From assembly GCA_001986395.2 (NCBI GenBank), contig MQVO02000064.1:21043-85042 (forward strand): a stretch of DNA of 64,000 nt, written 5' to 3'. Within the stretch, counting starts at the first letter, position 1. Each line of letters begins with the position of its first letter. This DNA comes from Irpex lacteus. Taxonomy: Eukaryota; Basidiomycota; Agaricomycetes; Polyporales; Irpicaceae. Below the pieces are notes generated by a model. That model did no database searches, was not told the origin of the DNA, and saw only the letters and a list, made by a program, of their open reading frames with translations. The translations under genes and the position numbers were made by a program. Positions 26,072 through 37,271 of this stretch are shown piece after piece.

Positions 26072-27026
26072 ATGGAAGCATTGTTAGGGACGTCACCAGC
26101 GACCGCGGTTCCTACTGCTGCTGCCGACATTATCAAACTCTTGAACCTAGAGAAGCACCCCGAAGGAGGTGAGCTCCTACAGTAGCCTATGGGATGCGGG
26201 ATGAACATCGTGCGCCGTGGAGGTTATTTCAGACGAACGCACCAAGAGCCTGCCGAGAACCCATCGCCCTATGCCGGTATGAGTCTATCTTCCAAAGAAA
26301 ACACTTTCTCAATCACATACCTGTATCATGCCACCTGCTTATTATCCCATCCCATTGAGACAGATGGTCAGCTTCGTCCACTAGCGACGTCCATCTACTA
26401 CTTCCTCACGGCAGATAGCCCCTCCAGTCTTTTTCACATGAATAAATCTGCGGTAAGCGACGAATTTCTCGCCATTGCACTTGCCCATCACGACGTCATA
26501 CTGTGCTTATTACTTACTGCCGTGGATAGACCATGCACGCCATCCACCAAGGTCGCGCCGAATACACCTTGATTTACCCTGGGACGCCGCCTCGCGTTGA
26601 GAAAGTTGTCAGTATCAGGAAGTCCAATTCCAAGTTTTACATCGGCTTACTGTGATTATAATTACTGGTCGTGCGTTGTAGATCCTAGGTCTTAACATCG
26701 AACGCGGAGAGCAGCTTCAATTGTACGTAGGCTCCAACGTGTGGAAGAAATCCAAACTGCTCGACGAAGATCTTCAAATCACCGGTGAGCTATCTCACCA
26801 CTGCTAAGCTCGACTTCACCTTGTTTCGTACTCACCGTGTACGATGTACTTAGACTCCGACCCATCCCTGTGCGCACACCTCGGATGCCTCATCACAGAA
26901 GTCGTATTCCCAGGATTCGTATGGGAAGATCACGCGTATCTTCATAAAGCCGAGTTGGAACGTATGTGGAGAGATTCGGGGGATGAGGGTGGGTGGAGGG
27001 AGTGGGTTTGTTATACGAAGGACTAG
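26072..27026 (+). CDS. Cupin_5 (DUF985) family protein
   Basis: Exon joining gives the family blocks in order: IIKLLNLEKHPEGGYFRRTH at the N-terminus, SIYYFLTADSPSSLFHMNKS, HAIHQGRAEYTLIYPG, VILGLNIERGEQLQLYVGSN, and CLITEVVFPGFVWEDHAYL near the end. These match the cupin_5 fold, a single-domain beta-barrel. The PEGG-Y-F-R motif is restored when an intron is removed between 26169 and 26222. The protein is about 190-200 residues, normal for the family. Some relatives are linked to sugar-nucleotide or epimerase-like chemistry, but no activity can be assigned here. The gene ends at 27026. Confidence 0.82.
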
Positions 27027-27584
27027 GTTCAATTATCAAGTAAGGCGTTGTTGCAAGGCAAGCCTGAGAGCAATGATTCACTGAGAGTTTGACTGCCTGC
27101 GCGGTTTGTTTGCGTCGGTTTGCTCTCAGCAGTGTGCTCCGGATTAGGCAGGTGTGTACGTTTGGGAGCGACCAGCAGGACGTCTTCTGCATAATCCGCT
27201 GCTATTTCACGTGGGCTGAAGACTGAAGGTTGCATGCAACAAAAGATTGAATAAGATCAATTAAAAGAGCGACAACAGAGCAGCTACAGATGCTCGTACA
27301 AGCCAAGGGAACGAGTAGTGATAGCAAGTACTGCAGTCCATTCAAAGTCCGAATTACAAACAAAAGCTAAACATCGAGCGACTCAAGGACGCTAGGATAT
27401 AACAAGAACAAACAGAACTCAACGGCCCCCGCCAAGTCTTATCCTCAGCCAAAACCCAACCTCCAACTTCTTAGCCCAGCACGTTTTACGACAGCATTCT
27501 AATGATAGTAAAGAAATTATCAGCATACACACACAGCGTAGACTAAATATAGGTACTCACGAGAAAGATGCTTTGTTAGCCCAC
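27027..27584. other. Convergent intergenic region
   Basis: This interval lies between the 3' ends of the cupin gene (+) and the Ser/Ala-rich gene (-). No gene is evident. Confidence 0.35.
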
Positions 27585-28668
27585 TTAAACAGAAGCCGTT
27601 GCAGTAGCAGATGCAGAAGACGCATCAACGCTGTCGGTCGCACTAACTGCATCGCTGGCAGACACGCTATCAGTCGCAGTTGCACTGGCCTCTGAGGAGC
27701 TAACGACGACGGTGGGGTCTGCGCTCACGCTGCTGGCGACGACGGTAGGATCTGCGCTAACGCTGCTGGCAACGACTGTGGGGTCTGCGCTGGCACTGCT
27801 AGCGACGATGGTGGGATCTGCGCTGACGGCGCTGCTAGCGACGACGGTGGGGTCTGCGCTGACGCTGCTAGCTACAACGGTAGGGTCTGCGCTAACGCTG
27901 CTAGCGACGGCAGTGGGGTCTGCGCTGACGGCGCTGCTGACGACGACGGTGGGGTCTGCGCTAACACTGCTGGCGACGACAGTGGGCACCGCACTAGGGT
28001 CAGGTCCACCAACAGCCGAGGCACCACGACTGTGGCTTCTAAAGCCAGAGGGCGCAAAGCCGCCGCTACGCGGTCCACCACTGGGGAACCCACTCCAATG
28101 TCCATGGGGTCCATCAGGTCTAGGATATCCCCCTCCGACAAAGGCACCGCTACCAGTAGGAACTGACATGGGGGTGAACGTCCTGGAGCCGGAGTGGGAG
28201 TGAGCGGAAAGTCCACTGGGACGGTGGTGGAAGGAAGAACGGGCACCCGAGGGGTCGGGAGCGGGGATGTCGCTAGCGGTAGGAGGCGCTTGAGGGTCCA
28301 AGATCGAAGAAGGCGCATCAGTGGCAGTGGGAACGACGAGGATTGAGGTGGCGTTCGCGGTGGAAGGGTCTGAGATCGCGCTGGTAGGATCTACCGCGGG
28401 AGCGGAAGAGGAGACGTCTACGGTTTGAATGACGAGATCCGAGGAGGAAGTGTCGGTTGGAAGTATGACAGCGGATGAAGAGACCTCTACCACACTGGTG
28501 GGGACAGAACTACTGACGGCATCCTAATGTATGCATGCAATGGATTAGAGACGTGTCGGCCGGGGTACATGTGCGAGGTGGACTTACAGCCTGAGCGATA
28601 GGGCTTGTGAACGCGACTTGGTTGAGGGTCGCGATGACGACGCAGAAGGTAGCAAGGCGAGCGAACAT
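27585..28668 (-). CDS. Secreted Ser/Ala-rich protein with 11-residue tandem repeats
   Basis: Two exons. The start at 28668 opens a classical signal peptide (MFARLATFCVVIATLNQVAF) followed by an intron, and the second exon runs from about 28525 to the stop at 27585. The mature protein is about 310 residues of low complexity, rich in Ser, Ala, Val, Thr, Asp and Pro. The middle is Gly/Pro/His-rich (FVGGGYPRPDGPHGHWSGF). The C-terminal third is at least eight tandem copies of ADPTVVASSVS, some with one extra Ala. Such proteins are usually heavily O-glycosylated cell-wall or surface components. No catalytic domain is visible. The TATA box and signal peptide support a real expressed gene. An opposite-strand frame (27712-28203) is a shadow of the repeats. 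Confidence 0.75.
27703..27986. repeat. Tandem minisatellite of 33/36-base units
   Basis: About eight and a half units with the core ggtggggtctgcgctgac, mostly 33 bases long with some of 36. Units stay in frame and differ at a few positions, so the array can gain or lose repeats without breaking the gene. Confidence 0.8.
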
Positions 28669-28748
28669 TGTGAGGAGTAAGTTGAGGTGCTTGTTTTTGG
28701 TGAAGTAAGAAGTGAGGAATGGACGAGCAAAAGCCTCACAAAGTGATA

Positions 28749-28756
28749 CTTTTATA
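28749..28756 (-). promoter_or_regulatory. TATA box of the Ser/Ala-rich secreted protein gene
   Basis: TATAAAAG on the minus strand about 85 bases upstream of the start codon at 28668. Good match and spacing. Confidence 0.5.
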
Positions 28757-31370
28757 CTGAACAGAATGTCCCGCCGGGGTAAGGAAGCTTCCCTGCAACT
28801 CTACATATCGGTGCACTACAGCGGTTCGCGGCACCGAAGAATACTGGTCGCAGCAGCATTGCAGTGTCGGCTAACTCCAACTGGCTATTCGAAGTTTAAA
28901 GAAGATAATTTCGACGTCGAATAAGATGCGTTGGAGCGGTGCGCAGCCTGTGTGAGGTAACGTCGAGCGGGCGGATCGTGGGAAGCAGTCTAGTGACATA
29001 CCTGTTATTGTCACTAGATTCGAATGCATGTCCCTATCACCGATGTACAATGTCAGTAAGTGAGTATTTCGTGGCATGGTACGTAGCTGACCTTCGTGTG
29101 CCCGGGTCGCTAGCATTCAACGTGTGGTACGTACACATGCGCTTGTTCATTGAACACCGTTCCTCTCATCGAGCGACTGGAAAAAGACTCAAGTCAACCA
29201 CCTGTGCAGCGCATCAAGCCAATGCAGCACGTAAGGCGCCACCGAAGTTGGCTCGCACGCGAGCTCGCTCGTCCACGGATTTACCGCGTACACTGAGGTT
29301 GTAAAGTTAAGATGTCGCCTCCGAGCTGTGTGTAGGGAACATTACCGACTTTTCGACATACGCTATATTCGAAAAACAAGCCACGTATCCTCGCTTGCGC
29401 AGTTTAGACTCTGGAGGCCCAACCGGTAAGCAGCTGCTACAGTACCTGCCGGTGTTTCAGCTGAACAAAGGATGGACGGTTCGTACCACAACACTAGAAC
29501 CACTGGCAGCTAACCAATACTGTAAAATCGGTGACTGTCAGTCATTCTATTCACCGTCGTCGCCAGTTCGTCGCCGAATGGATATATTTCCGGAAATTCC
29601 AACCTCGACCACTGACGAAAGGGATACTCATTCCGCGCTAGGTTTGGAACGTGAGGACAGGATGTAACGGCAGTGAGTGATTAGGACGGTTGGTTCCTCC
29701 ATTTGTGTAGATAAGCTGCATTTCACCCATGGTGGTCGTTGTTCTCGCACAGGCACTGTCAGGCAGTGCTGGCCAGTGAGGTCACGGTAACGCCGGCGCG
29801 GCAACTGCCGAGACGGCGAGACGTTCCCAAAACGGCAATGGCGGCGCTCCTCCTTTCTCGGACTTTTTTTCGTCCTTTCATCCATTCTCGCCAAAAACAA
29901 TTATCCAGCGCACTGTGTGCATGGGCCTGTCACTTACCGGCCTGTTTGTACAGAGTAACCGAACACAAAACACCTACTGGCTTTGGCTTGGCGTACTCAT
30001 GAGCCCGGGCCTTGGCCACGGACGAGCACATGTGCCTATCATTTTCATGGTATTTTTGGAGGTGTTGCAAATCGTTTGCCATGATGCAGCATGTCCATGA
30101 GATTTATCATTGGTAGCCACATGTTTGCGTGCCTGATCATGGAGCGAGGGGTATCTGCAATACCAGTGGTGAGTGCAGGATCATCTCATTGGCTACAGAG
30201 ATTGACCGTCCTGCAAGGTTGTATTATTACTGGCGATGTATATTCATGAACGCCTAGAGCCATGCAGTGTCACGCTCTCTCGACAAAACCTGCCCCCCCC
30301 CCCCCCATACACGTCCGAAGTCCAGAGTCTTTCAAAGGCGAACCTCTCAATAGTGTACGGAAACTCGCCGGTACTGGTGACATCAACCCTTGGGCGATTG
30401 GAGAGACGGTACCGGTCTAGATTTATGGCCTAACGAAAGGCAAAGTACCCCAATTCCTAAGGAAGGCGCTCATGGTGCGATTCTGACATGTCAAGTGCAA
30501 ATTTGTTGAGCAGAGTCCCTTGGCGCGTTCATGAGCTTCCTGGTTGTAGTTAACCATGCGAAGTGGAAGATGAGCAACGTCCAGAGATCTGCTACGAGGG
30601 CGATTAGCTATAAGGTGTGTATGTTGCTATGGTAGAGTGATTGCAGCGGTGATAGACTTCGCGGGAGGTACAGCTGGCAAGCCCGGGGAATATGGTGGTG
30701 CCTTGATGTCTTAGAGCTTAGCCGTGATAACATCGAGGGAGGGGAGTCCCCACTGTTGGCCGAATACGGCTGGCATGCTTGTGCCTTGTCAATTCCAGGT
30801 ACACGTCTACAATCCAAATTATGAGGGTGAGAGATAATTTGCATTCTCTGTCTACACGAACGCTGATGGTGAAATATCGCAGCTGGGTAGCACACGCGCA
30901 ACACACAATAATATCAATTGGTGCGCATAAGTTCTCACTATCGAGACAATCCATTCATGCGGTATTCCCCTCTATTGACTTCTACTTACGCAACCAGCGA
31001 TCCCATATTTTACCCTCTAGAACGATGCAAGCGTTTTATGCCAAGACTCAAAGTATTTTTGCGCATGCTAAAGTTAACATTCTCGACGAGACGACGCGAT
31101 GTGTAAGTGAACGCCACACTGTGGGTGCCTGCATGGAAACGGTCTCGGTACCGCAGAATACCGCCAAGCGATATGTGTCCAGCATGTGCTTCACAACGGC
31201 ATGTTTCATTATCCCGAAAATGATTTTCGCCAGGATTCTCCGAGGGTGCATGCCCCTTTTCAGCAATCTACCTCCGTCGCCCGATCATGCCCCCGATCAT
31301 ACCATCTTGCACACACTGGTGCAAACGTCCACTCAAACTCCAGCCTCGCCATGAAAAATTGTAGGCGCGC
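28757..31370. other. Gene-poor interval of 2.6 kb
   Basis: No exon chain with a recognisable domain was found. The longest frame (30779-31354, +, 191 codons) lacks motifs and biased composition. A run of 14 cytosines lies at 30293-30306. The sequence has no obvious long repeats; it may be old degraded sequence or hold unrecognised noncoding transcripts. Confidence 0.35.
30293..30306. repeat. Poly-C tract (14 bases)
   Basis: Fourteen consecutive cytosines on the plus strand in noncoding sequence. The length is likely variable between strains and prone to sequencing error. Confidence 0.9.
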
Positions 31371-31378
31371 CGCACACA

Positions 31379-31385
31379 TATAAAG
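31379..31385 (+). promoter_or_regulatory. TATA box of the first beta-barrel secreted protein gene
   Basis: TATAAAG lies about 190 bases upstream of the start at 31571 and is followed by a C/T-rich leader. Spacing suggests a leader of about 150 bases. Confidence 0.5.
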
Positions 31386-31570
31386 GCCACGCGAGATATG
31401 TGGTTCAGTTCCTTACGTTCCTGCAGCGTTCACTCGAGTACCCTTCCCTCACATACAGGCCTTCGTTCCGCCTAGCCGTTCACTTTGCTCGACCCACCCG
31501 TCGTTACTCGCACTCTTTCGAAGCTACTCGTCTTCTTCCCAACGCTCCCAAGAACTTCCATTCATTCAGC

Positions 31571-32093
31571 ATGTTCTTCTCCAAGGCTCTCCTCGTCGCC
31601 TCTATGGCCGCTTCCGCTTTCGCCCTCGCTGTTCCCGGCAAGCACACCGGTGAAGGTACCTACTATGCTACCGGTTTGACTGCCTGTGGTGTCACCAACA
31701 ACGACTCCGAGTACATCGCCGCCGTCTCCCACTTGTTGTACGACAGCTTCCCGTAAGCCCACTTCCCTCCCATCCTTCATGAAACCACTCGCTCACTCTA
31801 CCTAATTCTTATATAGTGGCTACTCCGGTGGTAACCCCAACCACAACCCCATCTGTGGCAAGAGCGTCACCGCCCACTGTACGTCTTCCATCTCTTCCCT
31901 TACCACCTAACACACCCCGCTTACATACCCACTTCCTCCTTTAGACAAGGGCAAGTCCGTCACCGTCAAGATCACCGACCGTTGCGTCGGCTGCGCCAAG
32001 TGGGACTTGGACTTCTCCCCCGCCGCCTTCTCTAAGCTCGCTGCTTTCGAGATCGGCCGTCTTGAGGGTGTCACTTGGTCGTTCAACAACTAA
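31571..32093 (+). CDS. Small secreted RlpA-like double-psi beta-barrel protein (copy A)
   Basis: Three exons give a protein of about 127 residues. It starts with a signal peptide (MFFSKALLVASMAASAFALA). The barrel follows: GEGTYYATGLTACGVTNNDS, then AAVSHLLYDSFPG, NPNHNPICGKSVTAH, and VTVKITDRCVGCAKWDLDFS with a final Phe-Asn-Asn. This is the pattern of fungal RlpA-like/expansin-related/barwin-like DPBB proteins, with four spaced cysteines and the conserved Asp-Arg-Cys. Relatives bind cell-wall polysaccharide; some are proposed effectors or defence-related proteins, and most have no proven catalysis. A paralogue lies on the other strand at 42.3-42.9 kb. The stop is at 32091-32093. Confidence 0.88.
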
Positions 32094-32840
32094 GCGATCT
32101 TGACCCTCTCCTCCCTCCTCCCTTCTCTTCATACCTACCGTCACCGTCACCCCTCTCCAACTCCGATTCACTCCCTCGTCCAACGACCTTCCGTCGACAC
32201 TGTATCCCTAACCTCCGACACCGTCAACTGTATCGACTACCTCCCATATTTATTCCACCGCCCCCACCACCACCACCCCACCATAGACAACGCCTGTCGA
32301 CGTTAAAGCTCGAACGCCTAGTCGTTCTCCTTAGGCCCACGCATCCCCGAGGGATTGCTGAAGGACTAGGAGCTTTACCGAGACTCGCACTTACGCATCA
32401 TCCCCTACGGGTATAGTGTATACGTTCCAGTGCCATAACTTATTCGCTCATCGCCACAGTCTTTGAGAGACTAGACGACGAGCGTCGGTGTATTGGTGGC
32501 TTCACTGTTGTATCGAGTGGACGCCGTGCTTTGGGTCATGGCGTCCACGCTAGAAGTGTTGTGCTATATCGTGCTGTATCCAGAATGTACACTTCGACCC
32601 AACCTAGAGGGTTAGTTAATGTGAACAAGTTGAAGAACCATTGAACTACGTGTGACGTCGCATCTCGAATGAGTGGGTAGGCTTGCTGGGAATCTTGTAC
32701 GGCGTTCGGAGGGTTTGACAAGCACGCAGAGTACGAAAAATCGGTTGATGGTGTACATTCCATCGATGGTTTGTTAAATAATACAGTGTACATTGGACTC
32801 TAGAGTCCGTGTCCGAGCTCTCTTAATCGTACTCAGAACA
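32094..32840. other. Convergent intergenic region
   Basis: The first 200 bases after the stop are very C/T-rich and probably 3' UTR. Nothing gene-like follows until the end of the phosphatidylserine decarboxylase gene (-). Confidence 0.4.
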
Positions 32841-34336
32841 TTAGTTAATCTTGCCCAACGAATATCCGACCTACACACACGTCCGTCAGCCATCTCATTC
32901 TATGTGCATCATACAAAAAAAAGCGCCACGCACCTTCATCAACGTCTCAATCGGCTTCTTCGAATTCTCCAACAAGTCCTCATCCAAGCTAACAAACCCC
33001 TTCGGGAAAAGCACGACCACCGTGCTCCCCCCATACTTAAAGTACCCAAGCTCCTCGCCCCTCTTCACCTGCTCCCCATCCTTCTTCGTCCACTCGATGC
33101 TCCCAACGAGCATCGCACCGATGGCGACGTACGCAATAGGCGTGCCAGTGGGTGTATGCGTGGCGTAGAGGATGGAACGTTTGTTAGACGTGAAGACGTC
33201 GAAGCCGGATTCGTTCACTGCTTGCGGGTTGACGGTGTAGTATTGGCCAGGAATGTCGGTAGTGGAGGTGAGGGTTAGGTCCAGGGGAGTGTGGAAGCGG
33301 TGGTAGTCCGCTGGGGCAAGTCTGTGAGTGGGTGTATGCAAGTGAGTTTTCTGTTGTACGTAACGTGGGGGATGGAGGGATGGAGGACGTACCGGAATAC
33401 TGCGAGACTTGCTTCGGAGAATTGTTTGGCTGTGTCGGAGTCCGGGGCAACGCCTAGGAGGGAGGGGATATCGAAGTTGTTTCCCTTTATCCTGTGTCCT
33501 TCCTATCAGCCTCGTGCTTTCTCTCAATGTATCTTCATAACTCACCAAAATTGCTTCGCCAATGACACACTCTCGAACACTGTCAACCTGCTATCCGCAG
33601 CCGAGCACACCTGCTTCGGGTCTTCCTCATTCTGTATGGGTCGTGCGCCGTCCTTGAGCTTGCGGAAGAAGAACTCGTTGAAGGAGTTGTACTTCGTGAT
33701 ATCAGGTTCGAGGAGTTCATCGGTTTGGATTGCATATGTATCGATGAAGGAGGGGATGTTCTTGACTGATTCGGGAGCATCGTAGTTCTTTCCTTGCTGT
33801 GAATGATGTCGATAAGAAGTGTTTGATTTGGGACAAATGATGAAGGGCAAAGAGACATACGCGTATGGACAAATTCTTAAGGACGCTTTCCACAGACTGG
33901 TTGTGCAGCAACTTGATTTGCGCGCCGCCGTAGAACAACAAATGCATACCCAGCCTACGTGTGTCAACGGTCGGACACTTAATATTGCAGTTTATAGCTA
34001 GATTGCTTTCGAGACGCACCTAGGATAGATCGGCATGCTTTCAAAGAACCTCTCCTTGCTCCCCCTCATCTGCACGTAGTTCCCGACATGATAACTACTC
34101 GCAAAGTCTTCAATGCCCGGTATGAGCTTCTGCACCACAGGCAAGCTCATCAGCTTGTGTATGGGCGCATGTATGCCATGCTGAACATTCTCATGCTCCG
34201 CACTATGATCTACGAGCTTCTCGAGAACGAGTGCAGCCTTCTCGGGGTCCCTAGCGGAGTCGGGGAGGTTGTCGGGATGGGGGACTTCGACGGGTTTCGT
34301 GGCTTCAGAGACGGTTTCGCCGTGGAGGGAGGACAT
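32841..34336 (-). CDS. Phosphatidylserine decarboxylase proenzyme
   Basis: This pyruvoyl enzyme converts phosphatidylserine to phosphatidylethanolamine. Joined exons read ITKYNSFNEFFFRKLKDGAR, then AADSRLTVFESV, the conserved RLAPADYHRFHTPLD, SILYATHTPTGTPIAYVAIG, and the self-cleavage region YFKYGGSTVVVLFPKG, where Gly-Ser-Thr would supply the pyruvoyl group. After ETLMK a last small exon adds VGYSLGKIN and stops at 32841. There is no C2 domain and no clear mitochondrial targeting or transmembrane segment, and the N-terminus is a polar Glu/Pro-rich stretch from the start at 34336. The protein is about 380-400 residues. This fits the short soluble basidiomycete form rather than yeast Psd1 or Psd2. 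Location in the cell is not determined by the sequence. Confidence 0.88.
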
Positions 34337-34947
34337 GGTGGGTGTGGTGAACGTTGGGGTTTGACTGTGAAGTACTCATGATGAGGGTATATATATGTGC
34401 TATATATAGTGGGAGTGAAAGAGGATCATTGGCTACTGTAGCCACTGTTAGGTATGGGCAGAATTGTTATCGATGACGTTGTATCTGTTCAACAGGCTTA
34501 CGCCGGCAACGCCCGGCTGGCCGCAAGTGGCTCAGGCTCTGCTTCAAACAAACATGAGAACGTAGAAGTCAGAATAACACATCAGCAGTGTCACTCTGCG
34601 TGCAACAAAGAGCTGTACAACATGCTATGATCAAGGAAACTACCACGGGATTATTTTTGAACAGGAAGACCTCCAATTATTTTCCCGTTCAGGCAACTTT
34701 CGTGCTAGAACGCCTTCCCACGCTGCTTTCCTATCGTGGATCGTCACTCTCGCAGTAGACTTGACACGCAACATGTCTAATCACACAGTGCATATCTTAA
34801 CAATCTGATAGAGAGGTGGTCATTTCGTGTCGCGCCCTGGATATGGCCATGGCCACAATATACCCTGACGGGCCAAGGCCTTTGTGAAAATGCGAGTAAT
34901 AACATAAAAGAAGCTCACTCGCCTACCATGTCCTCCACCCTCAATCC
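34337..34947. other. Divergent intergenic region
   Basis: Shared upstream region of the decarboxylase (-) and the Cys/His-cluster gene (+). A tatatatatgtgctatatat block at about 34387-34407 is a candidate core element for the decarboxylase, about 55 bases upstream of its start. Nothing else is evident. Confidence 0.35.
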
Positions 34948-35665
34948 ATGCCCTCTTCCAGAGTTTGCTCCAGAATTCGATGCAAACGCGTCCTCCCTTC
35001 CTCGTCTTACTATCCGTTCAAGACTTGCGAACAATGCCGTGAGCAAGGTCGGAGAAGCATGGCCAAGCACAAGATTGAGCGCCTTAGTCAGGAAGACTCG
35101 GAGGCAGTCGATCTGGCCGTGTACGAAGATAGAGACGCACTCATGGCCGCTATAGGAGAGGAGATGAAAGGAGAAGTCTCTTTGTTCAACGGAGGTTACT
35201 TGGCAGCACCAGCAGACTCAGACTCAAGTCAGTCGGATCGCGAGCTCGTCCAGGTGGCGGCAACGGAGATATGGAAGGTGTCTGGGTACAGATTCAAGTG
35301 AGCATACTTATCATACTTCACTCGTGCGGAGACACAGAGAGCAATGCTTACTTTACTGCTGCAGGGTGAGGGACCACGAGGCTCTTCATACCGGCCACAA
35401 GACTCGCTTTTGGTGCTCACAAGACGAAGAACGGAAAGCGAAAGTGCGCAAATCGGAGTTCGGTACTAGGACAAGACATCAAGACGACATGCTTCGCTTC
35501 CCTTGCAAGAGCAGCTTAGTCGTCGTGTGCAAGAGCGCAAGTCGCAAGCAACGTGTGACACAGCAAGTTGGGCGTTTGGTCACTGTCCGTTTGAAGCATG
35601 CGTGTGCTCACGCTCGTTATTTGGATGTCGAGTCACCGCCACTGGAGGACTCGCTCGATTCGTAA
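34948..35665 (+). CDS. Cys/His-cluster protein, WRKY-GCM1/FAR1-like family of basidiomycetes
   Basis: Two exons (34948-35297 and 35365-35665) encode 216 residues. The N-terminus has a small cysteine cluster: C-x4-C-K-R-V-L-P, then FKTCEQCREQGRR. The second part reads GHKTRFWCSQDEERK, then LRFPCKSSLVVVCK, then VTVRLKHACAHARYLDV, a C-C-H-H spacing like the zinc-binding DNA-binding fold of WRKY/GCM1/FAR1 proteins. I recall this arrangement from a family found many times in agaricomycete genomes. It may bind DNA and may have a transposase origin, but no catalytic domain is present. It lies less than 700 bases from an inverted-repeat element; that proximity may be chance. Confidence 0.5.
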
Positions 35666-36302
35666 AGGACTCCAAAGCCAAACCTGAAATTCCGATGTCG
35701 CCACCACACGGAACCTTACAGTAGATGGTTGCGCTTGTTCAGGGAAGTTTCGGAGCAGAACTCATAGTAGTACAAAGCTCGTCTGTCGAGAGCCCGTGCG
35801 AGCTCCGAGCGCGAGGACTCGAGCACCGATATCCGATCTGGAGAAACCCTGTCGATGTTCATCACGTATGAAAGAGTAATAAACATTGTCTGTACGAACT
35901 CACCTGGAGACTTTGATCGTATTTTGCAAACCCATGCATGGACACCACCGGGGTGGCAACACTCCGGAGGCTCGCTTGCAATAAAGAACGATATCATCAA
36001 TTGGCTTAGCCTCGTGGTCAAGCAATATAGGTGTTAATTGGGATGGTTTGGGAGCACTGACGCATGTGTGGTACTGCGGTTGAACAATTTGGAAGCGCAT
36101 TCTGGACAGTGGCGAGTGGTCAGCATGGCTTGTGCGCTGTGGAAAGAGCCAAACACCTGATTTCAACACAAGGGTACACCTTGGTATAGCTAAAGCAGCG
36201 CAGGAGTTAATCCGGTTAGTTGAGGAGGCTTAGACAGTGTTCGTGACGCGCTTGAGCATATCGGAGAGTCTGAACAGCGGCGAGATGTTAGTATGGCTAG
36301 TA
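35666..36302. other. Intergenic region left of the inverted-repeat element
   Basis: No gene could be supported. Short frames on both strands lack features. Confidence 0.3.
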
Positions 36303-36945
36303 CTTAAGGGCCTGATCTGCAGCCCATTCTGTAAGCGCATTCTTTCAGAATCGCCCGTCAAATCCGAAAAATGAGCTGTTAGCACAGAATTCGGCGCTTG
36401 TGTGACTGATTGTGATTACCTGTGACTCTGATGTGACGGTTGAGACGCCAACTGTAGAAGCAACGGCGCCTGCCCGTTCAGAGGTGGGCTCGCACAGTCT
36501 GTAGTCAAGTTTTGTGCATGTTCAATAGGTAATATGACTCTAAACTACCTCTATATGCTTAGAATAAATTTTCAAGCACTGAGATGTAGATATCGTATCA
36601 TAAAGTAGAGATTATCACTCAACCTTCCGAGCGTACTAGCGCCCGTATCTCCTGATTTGGGTCTTGGCAGGTCGACTCATATTATGGATGTATCTCGGTC
36701 AATATGTATTCGTTCAACTTCATTATTTTTTACAGATATTGCAGTGCTACCTCTAATCATTATAGCCATGCAGAACATTTCTGCGAGCTGTTATTCTTGT
36801 GCGAGTCCAGCTCTACACGAGTAAACGCTCAAAGGACATGATAATATTGATGGGGGCTGCCATTTATGTGCGTCACCTTGTGACACAAGCGCTGGCTACA
36901 GAATGCGCATTCTGCAGCTGAAGCGGCTGCAGATCAGGCCCTAAG
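36303..36945. mobile_element. MITE-like element with terminal inverted repeats
   Basis: The left end (36303-36324) and the reverse complement of the right end (36925-36945) share cttagggcctgatctgcagc apart from one extra A on the left. Both inner flanks then carry the word gcgcattct. The 640-base interior has no coding capacity for a transposase, so this would be a non-autonomous DNA element. I could not see a convincing target-site duplication at the borders. The GGGCC start resembles hAT or PIF/Harbinger ends, but the superfamily is not decided. Confidence 0.65.
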
Positions 36946-37271
36946 CGATATGGAGTGCTTTGTAACGAGCTACGACGCCTCACCTCTACAGAAATGTGCA
37001 CCCAGTAATTTACGTTGATACAGCTAGATTTGTAGCACTATATCACTTTCAGCAATTCTTCTTCGGAAGCTATTAGAAGTTTAAGTACTCCTGGTATTGA
37101 TCAGACACCTACAGAGTCGTATGAACCGCATCACTTTCGAGGTGCCGTGAGATTACAGCAACCGTAGTTGAAGACACCTTGGTCAGCATGATGTAGAAGT
37201 TGAACGTGAAGACACTTCGGCAAGCGCTCAAGTTATTTGGTCCTATTGTGTCTGATGACTAAGCAAACCCA
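36946..37271. other. Intergenic region right of the inverted-repeat element
   Basis: No gene or repeat recognised. Confidence 0.3.

Noticed and set aside
27712..28203. 163-codon plus-strand frame of Ala/Leu/Thr repeats
   Set aside because: It is the opposite strand of the 33-base repeat array; the minus-strand frame has a signal peptide, intron and TATA box.
30779..31354. 191-codon plus-strand frame
   Set aside because: No domain, no supporting splice sites, and neutral composition; likely chance.
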